Source of the DNA: Allopontixanthobacter sp034376665
GTDB taxonomy: Bacteria > Pseudomonadota > Alphaproteobacteria > Sphingomonadales > Sphingomonadaceae
Assembly (NCBI RefSeq): GCF_034376665.1
Contig: NZ_JAXMJI010000096.1
Location: 1-64,000 of the forward strand
DNA length: 64,000 bases
Direction of reading: 5' to 3'
In this document: piece after piece, positions 60,127 to 64,000 of the stretch
Layout: each line of letters begins with the position of its first letter
Position numbering within the stretch: the stretch's first letter is position 1
Translations under genes and position numbers: made by a program
The notes under the pieces: generated by a model
Seen by the model: only the letters and a program-made list of their open reading frames with translations
What the model was told of the DNA's origin: nothing
Databases searched by the model: none

Positions 60127-62439
60127 ATGCCGGTCACCCGCCGGAGCGTGCTGGTCGGTGCTGCGGTTGGCGGAGGGTTACTGATCGCATGGACACTTCG
60201 CCCGCGCAGCTTTTCCACACCGCTGTCACCCGGACGGGATGAATACGCTTTCGACGCCTGGCTGAAAATTGGCCGGGACGGCGTAATTACGGTTGCGGTG
60301 CCGCAGCTGGAAATGGGGCAGGGGATCACAACTCTGCTGCCGCAGATCGTGGCGGTGGAACTCGGCGCGGACTGGCGCCAGATCGCAGTCGAGCCCGCAC
60401 CGGTCAGCGGTGCCTATGCCAATGTCCCACTCGCCGCGCGCTGGGCCCCGCTGTGGATGCCGGTCCTGCCGGGCCTTGCCAATGAACCGGACGATTTGCT
60501 GGCGCAGCGTTACGCGCAGGAAAGCCGTTTCAACGTGACTGCGGACGGCACTTCGCTGGCGGCATATGAAATGCCATGCCGGGCCGCGGCCGCATCGGCG
60601 CGGGCGATGCTGGCGATGGCGGCAGCGGACCGGTGGGATATCAGCTGGGAAGAATGCATCGCGGAAGGGGGCTTCATCCGCTTCGAGGACAAGCGGCTGA
60701 GTTTCGCCGAACTGGCGGAGGAAGCGGCCGGGTTCACCCCGCCCGATCCGCCACCACTGCTGCCCGAAGCGGCGGCGGAAGACCCGATTTTCGGACTGGC
60801 AGACGCGCCCACCGCGTTTCCCCGGCTCGACCTGCCGTCAAAAGTGGATGGTAGCTATCTTTTCGCGGGCGACGTGCGACTGCCGGACATGCTCTATGCC
60901 TCGATCCGGCACGGACCGGTCAACCAGGCGGTGCTGTCCCGCTTCGAAGCGGGTGAAGCGGCCGGGATGCCGGGGCTGGTCACCATCGTGAAGGGCAAGC
61001 GGTGGCTGGCCGCCGTGGCAGACAGCTGGTGGACCGCCGATCAGGCACTCACCCGGATGGAACCGCGCTTCGATGTTACCGAGGCGGTCAATTCCTCCAC
61101 CATCGAAGCGGCGCTGGACGAAGCGCTGCGGCGCGGCGACGCCACCCGGATTGCAGTCCGCGGCGAAGGCGACAGCCTGATGGAGGAAACCGAGGTCGCA
61201 CGCCGTTACGATTTTTCGCCCGCGACCCATGCCACATTGGAAACCACCACCGCCACCGCGCGCTACGGCGATGGGCGGTTGGAGCTGTGGATGGCTGCGC
61301 AGGCGCCCGAAGCCGCGCGGGAGGCGGCAGCAAAGGCGCTGGACATCGCCACCAGCGACGTGGTGCTTTATCCGATGCCGGCTGGGGGCAGTTTCGACCG
61401 GCGGCTGGAACATGACCACGCGGTCGAGGCGGCGCTGATTGCGCGTGAAGTTGCGAAAGACGGTCTGCGCCCGGTCCAGCTGATCTGGCCGCGCGGGCAG
61501 GAATTGCTTGGCGGCAAGCCGCGGATGCCCGCTGCAGTGCTGGTCAGCGCCACACTGGGCGGCGGGGACGGCAATTTCGGGACCGGCGGAGAGATCGAGA
61601 CTCTGCGCGTGCGGATGGCCGCCCCGGCATCGGGCAAGGAATTCGGCCAGCGCCTGTTCGGCAACAAGACCAGCTGGGCGGCGATCGAAGAGGCCGCGGG
61701 CGAGAGTGATCCGATGGTGATGGAGGGGGCCATGCCGCCCTACGGCATCCCCAATGTCGCGCTCGATCATGTGCCGGTGCGGATCGGCCTGCCGACAGGT
61801 CGGCTTCGCGGCAACGCGCATGGCATCACCGCCTTCGTGACCGAAAGTTTCATGGATGAAATGGCATGGAGACATGGGCGCGAACCGCTGTCCTACCGGA
61901 TCGAAATGCTCGGCGGTGACCTGCGTCTGGCGCGCTGTCTGCAGGACGTCGCCCGGCTGGCGCAATGGGACGGAGGAAAGGACCAGAGCGGTCAGGGCCT
62001 GGCGTGTCACCGCATGGGCGGCAATGAGAATGGGGGCGACGATGCCGGCCGGATTGCCTGTATCGCAACTGCCCGACGAGAGGGCGGCGGGGTCCGCGTC
62101 GCCAGGCTGACCGCGGTCGTGGATATCGGCCGGATCGTGAATCTCGACATCGCCCGCCAGCAGATCGAGGGCGGCCTGCTGTTCGGCATGAGCCTGGCAC
62201 TGGGCTCCGCACTCGAATATATAGACGGCGTGCCGACAGCCAAAGGGCTCGGCGCGCTCGGGATGCCCACCCTGGCCGATTGTCCGGAGGTGGAGATTGA
62301 TTTCATCAGCAGCAAGGCCCCGCCGTTCGACCCGGGCGAGCTGGGCGTAGCGGTCGCTGCGCCGGCGATTGCCAACGCCCTCTATTCCGCAACCGGCTTG
62401 CGCATCCGCCGCCTGCCCCTATTTGCGGAGGGCTTATGA
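60127..62439 (+). CDS. Molybdopterin-binding hydroxylase subunit (isoquinoline 1-oxidoreductase beta-like)
   Basis: A 770-residue member of the xanthine dehydrogenase family large subunits. A Tat-type signal (TRRSVLVGAAVGGGLLIAW) leads to the IorB pattern: VPQLEMGQGITTLLPQIVAVELGADW near residue 58, and later the molybdopterin segments near residues 430-560 and 700-745 (DPGELGVAVAAPAIANALY). The small [2Fe-2S] subunit that IorB-type enzymes need is not next to it. It lies between an Mrp ATPase and hemH, with its stop overlapping the hemH start. Confidence 0.88.
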   Translation: MPVTRRSVLVGAAVGGGLLIAWTLRPRSFSTPLSPGRDEYAFDAWLKIGRDGVITVAVPQLEMGQGITTLLPQIVAVELGADWRQIAVEPAPVSGAYANVPLAARWAPLWMPVLPGLANEPDDLLAQRYAQESRFNVTADGTSLAAYEMPCRAAAASARAMLAMAAADRWDISWEECIAEGGFIRFEDKRLSFAELAEEAAGFTPPDPPPLLPEAAAEDPIFGLADAPTAFPRLDLPSKVDGSYLFAGDVRLPDMLYASIRHGPVNQAVLSRFEAGEAAGMPGLVTIVKGKRWLAAVADSWWTADQALTRMEPRFDVTEAVNSSTIEAALDEALRRGDATRIAVRGEGDSLMEETEVARRYDFSPATHATLETTTATARYGDGRLELWMAAQAPEAAREAAAKALDIATSDVVLYPMPAGGSFDRRLEHDHAVEAALIAREVAKDGLRPVQLIWPRGQELLGGKPRMPAAVLVSATLGGGDGNFGTGGEIETLRVRMAAPASGKEFGQRLFGNKTSWAAIEEAAGESDPMVMEGAMPPYGIPNVALDHVPVRIGLPTGRLRGNAHGITAFVTESFMDEMAWRHGREPLSYRIEMLGGDLRLARCLQDVARLAQWDGGKDQSGQGLACHRMGGNENGGDDAGRIACIATARREGGGVRVARLTAVVDIGRIVNLDIARQQIEGGLLFGMSLALGSALEYIDGVPTAKGLGALGMPTLADCPEVEIDFISSKAPPFDPGELGVAVAAPAIANALYSATGLRIRRLPLFAEGL

Positions 62440-63470
62440 CCTGGTCCCCGCAGCAGCTCAGCCCCGAACATCCCCCGGTCCGTAGCGGCAACATCGGGGT
62501 GCTGCTGGTCAATCTCGGCACGCCCGACGCACCCACCACGCAAGCGGTGAAGAAATATCTGCTTGAATTCCTGTCCGACCGGCGGGTGGTGGAAATTCCC
62601 CCGATCGCCTGGCAGCCGATCCTGCGCGGGATCATCCTGAACACGCGGCCGAAGAAATCGGCCCAGGCCTATGCGCAGGTCTGGGGCAAGCACGGATCGC
62701 CCCTCGCCACGCTGACCGCCGACCAGGCGGAAGCGCTGCAAGTGAGGCTGGGCGAGAGCGTGCAGGTGGGCTGGGGAATGCGCTACGGCAATCCGTCGAT
62801 CGAACAGGAACTGACCCGCCTGAAGGACGCCGGCTGCGACCGCATCCTGCTCGCCCCCATGTATCCGCAATATTGCGGTGCCACCACGGCAACCGTGGTG
62901 GACAAGGCGGGCGAGGCACTGGGCAAAATGCGCTGGCAACCGACGCTCAGGACCATGCCGCCCTATCACGACGACCCTGCCTATATCACCGCGCTGGCGC
63001 AGGATTTGACGCGGCAGCTGGATGCTCTGACATTTGAACCCGAGGTCCTGCTGCTAAGCTTCCACGGGATGCCCGAACGCACGCTGCCCGCCGGCGATCC
63101 CTACCATTGCCACTGCCAGAAGACCGCCCGCTTGCTGGAGGCTGAAATGAAGGCGATGGGCAAGCGGCCCGACATGCGCTTCGTGACAACCTTCCAGTCG
63201 CGCTTCGGCCGCGCCAAGTGGCTCGAACCTGCCACCGATGATACTTTGGAGGCCGAAGGCAAGGCGGGAACCCGGCGCATGGCTATCGCCGCTCCGGGGT
63301 TTGCCGTCGATTGCCTCGAGACGCTGGAGGAACTCGCGATCCAGGGCGCGGAACAATTTGCCGAGGCGGGCGGCGAGGAATTTGCGGCGCTGTCGTGCCT
63401 CAACAGCAGCGAAGCCGGGATGGAGATGCTGGAGATCATCACTCGCCGCGAATTGTCGGGCTGGATTTAA
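62436..63470 (+). CDS. hemH: Ferrochelatase
   Basis: A 344-residue enzyme inserting ferrous iron into protoporphyrin IX, the last step of haem synthesis. Family marks are VLLVNLGTPDAPT near residue 15, the catalytic His in LLSFHGMPERTLPAGDPY near residue 210, CHCQKTARLL, FQSRFGRAKWLEP near residue 252 and the catalytic Glu in SCLNSSEAGMEML near residue 328. The ATG overlaps the preceding stop (ATGA). Confidence 0.97.
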   Translation: MTWSPQQLSPEHPPVRSGNIGVLLVNLGTPDAPTTQAVKKYLLEFLSDRRVVEIPPIAWQPILRGIILNTRPKKSAQAYAQVWGKHGSPLATLTADQAEALQVRLGESVQVGWGMRYGNPSIEQELTRLKDAGCDRILLAPMYPQYCGATTATVVDKAGEALGKMRWQPTLRTMPPYHDDPAYITALAQDLTRQLDALTFEPEVLLLSFHGMPERTLPAGDPYHCHCQKTARLLEAEMKAMGKRPDMRFVTTFQSRFGRAKWLEPATDDTLEAEGKAGTRRMAIAAPGFAVDCLETLEELAIQGAEQFAEAGGEEFAALSCLNSSEAGMEMLEIITRRELSGWI

Positions 63471-63480
63471 CCCGCGGACT

Positions 63481-63500
63481 TACTTACACCGAGGTAAGTA
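63481..63500. promoter_or_regulatory. TetR-like operator palindrome
   Basis: A perfect seven-base inverted repeat, TACTTAC and GTAAGTA, separated by ACCGAG. This is the usual look of a TetR/AcrR-family operator. It lies 11-30 bases before the P450 start, overlapping the expected promoter or ribosome-binding site region, so binding would block expression. Confidence 0.7.
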
Positions 63501-63510
63501 GGAGAATCCG

Positions 63511-64000
63511 ATGGCTACCGCCGCACACGAAAACGCCACGTCCGCGCCGAAAAGCTGGCCCCAGCACTGGAGCCAGCCTCTGCCCCCGCATTCACTCGAC
63601 CATATCCCGGGCGAGGGCGGTTGGCCGCTGGTGGGCAATACGTTCAAGATGCTGGCCGATCCGCACGCCTTTGCGCAGCGGATGTATGCGACCTATGGTC
63701 CGGTCTACAAGAACTGGGCATTCGGGCGGTGGAATGTCGGACTGATCGGGGCCGACGCAAACGAGCTGATGCTGTTCGACCGGGACAAGCTGTTTTCCTC
63801 CGAACAGGGCTGGGGTCCGGTGCTCGACCAATTGTTTCCGCGCGGATTGATGCTGATCGATTTCGACCACCACCGGGCGGACCGCCGCGCGCTGTCGATT
63901 GCGTTCAAGCCCGGCCCGATGCGCCACTACGCCGATGCGCTCAATCGCGGGATCGCCGCGCGGGTCGCGGAATGGGGCGGCGCGGAGATGCCGTTCTATC
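63511..64000 (+). CDS. Cytochrome P450, N-terminal part
   Basis: The ATG at 63511 follows AGGAG; the frame runs off the window after 163 residues. The sequence has the opening of a soluble bacterial P450: IPGEGGWPLVGNTFKML (Pro-rich hinge), YGPVYKNWAFGRWNVGLIG (beta-1 sheet), LFSSEQGW (B helix region) and FDHHRADRRALSIAFKP (C helix with the WxxxR-like haem-contact region, here HHRADRR). The haem Cys loop is outside the window. A TetR-like operator is directly upstream, so expression is probably induced by a ligand. Confidence 0.9.
   Translation, partial: MATAAHENATSAPKSWPQHWSQPLPPHSLDHIPGEGGWPLVGNTFKMLADPHAFAQRMYATYGPVYKNWAFGRWNVGLIGADANELMLFDRDKLFSSEQGWGPVLDQLFPRGLMLIDFDHHRADRRALSIAFKPGPMRHYADALNRGIAARVAEWGGAEMPFY

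Overview
The window looks like chromosomal DNA of an alphaproteobacterium of the order Sphingomonadales, most likely an Erythrobacteraceae-type organism. This rests on the high GC content, the style of proteins such as the zinc-ribbon protein next to ftsE/ftsX, hflKC, degP, metX-metW and valine catabolism, and the dense use of ATGA/GTGA start-stop overlaps. I see no rRNA, phage, insertion sequence or CRISPR array. Both ends cut genes: a beta-barrel protein on the left and a cytochrome P450 on the right.

The most unusual part is 1-11306. On the plus strand an outer-membrane beta-barrel protein overlaps by one base with a 1343-residue secreted protein carrying ten CXXCH haem motifs and a C-terminal LVIVD-type repeat region. 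Facing it on the minus strand are four genes in a row: a FAD/NAD(P) oxidoreductase fused to two cyclic-nucleotide-binding domains and a four-cluster [4Fe-4S] ferredoxin, a five-helix cytochrome-b-like membrane protein, a protein with a cytoplasmic FHA domain, one membrane span and ten more CXXCH motifs, and a class III cyclic-nucleotide phosphodiesterase. Read together they form a plausible electron route from NAD(P)H through the inner membrane and periplasm to the outer membrane, with a cyclic nucleotide and an FHA domain as possible control inputs. A CcmI/CycH-like TPR protein, of the kind that handles apocytochrome c, is divergent from it.

12418-17293 is a valine/branched-chain acyl-CoA catabolism operon (mmsB, enoyl-CoA hydratase, 3-hydroxyisobutyryl-CoA hydrolase, VOC protein, acyl-CoA dehydrogenase) plus a RidA protein; two inverted-repeat pairs flank the hydratase gene. 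tRNA-Gly, a CitE-like lyase and the sulfate activation operon cysD-cysNC-cysQ follow. 22481-31354 is an accessory stretch: a degenerate HNH protein, secreted proteins, relic coding sequence, an alpha/beta hydrolase, a catalase-like/unknown/DyP peroxidase operon and a TIR-TPR protein.

31607-37606 is an envelope-stress-like region: ECF sigma factor and anti-sigma factor, subtilisin-like protease, two small secreted proteins, an L,D-transpeptidase and a glycine-zipper lipoprotein. Three 28-bp sites with identical spacing lie upstream of the sigma gene and the two secreted-protein genes and probably are the promoters this sigma factor reads. From 37810 onward the content is mostly housekeeping: tRNA-Leu, ftsE-ftsX with downstream membrane genes, tyrA/hisC, metX-GNAT-metW, glutathione-dependent formaldehyde oxidation, aldehyde dehydrogenase, GST, msrB, a class A penicillin-binding protein, degP, hflK-hflC, an Mrp ATPase, an orphan molybdopterin hydroxylase subunit, hemH and the P450 with a TetR-like operator.
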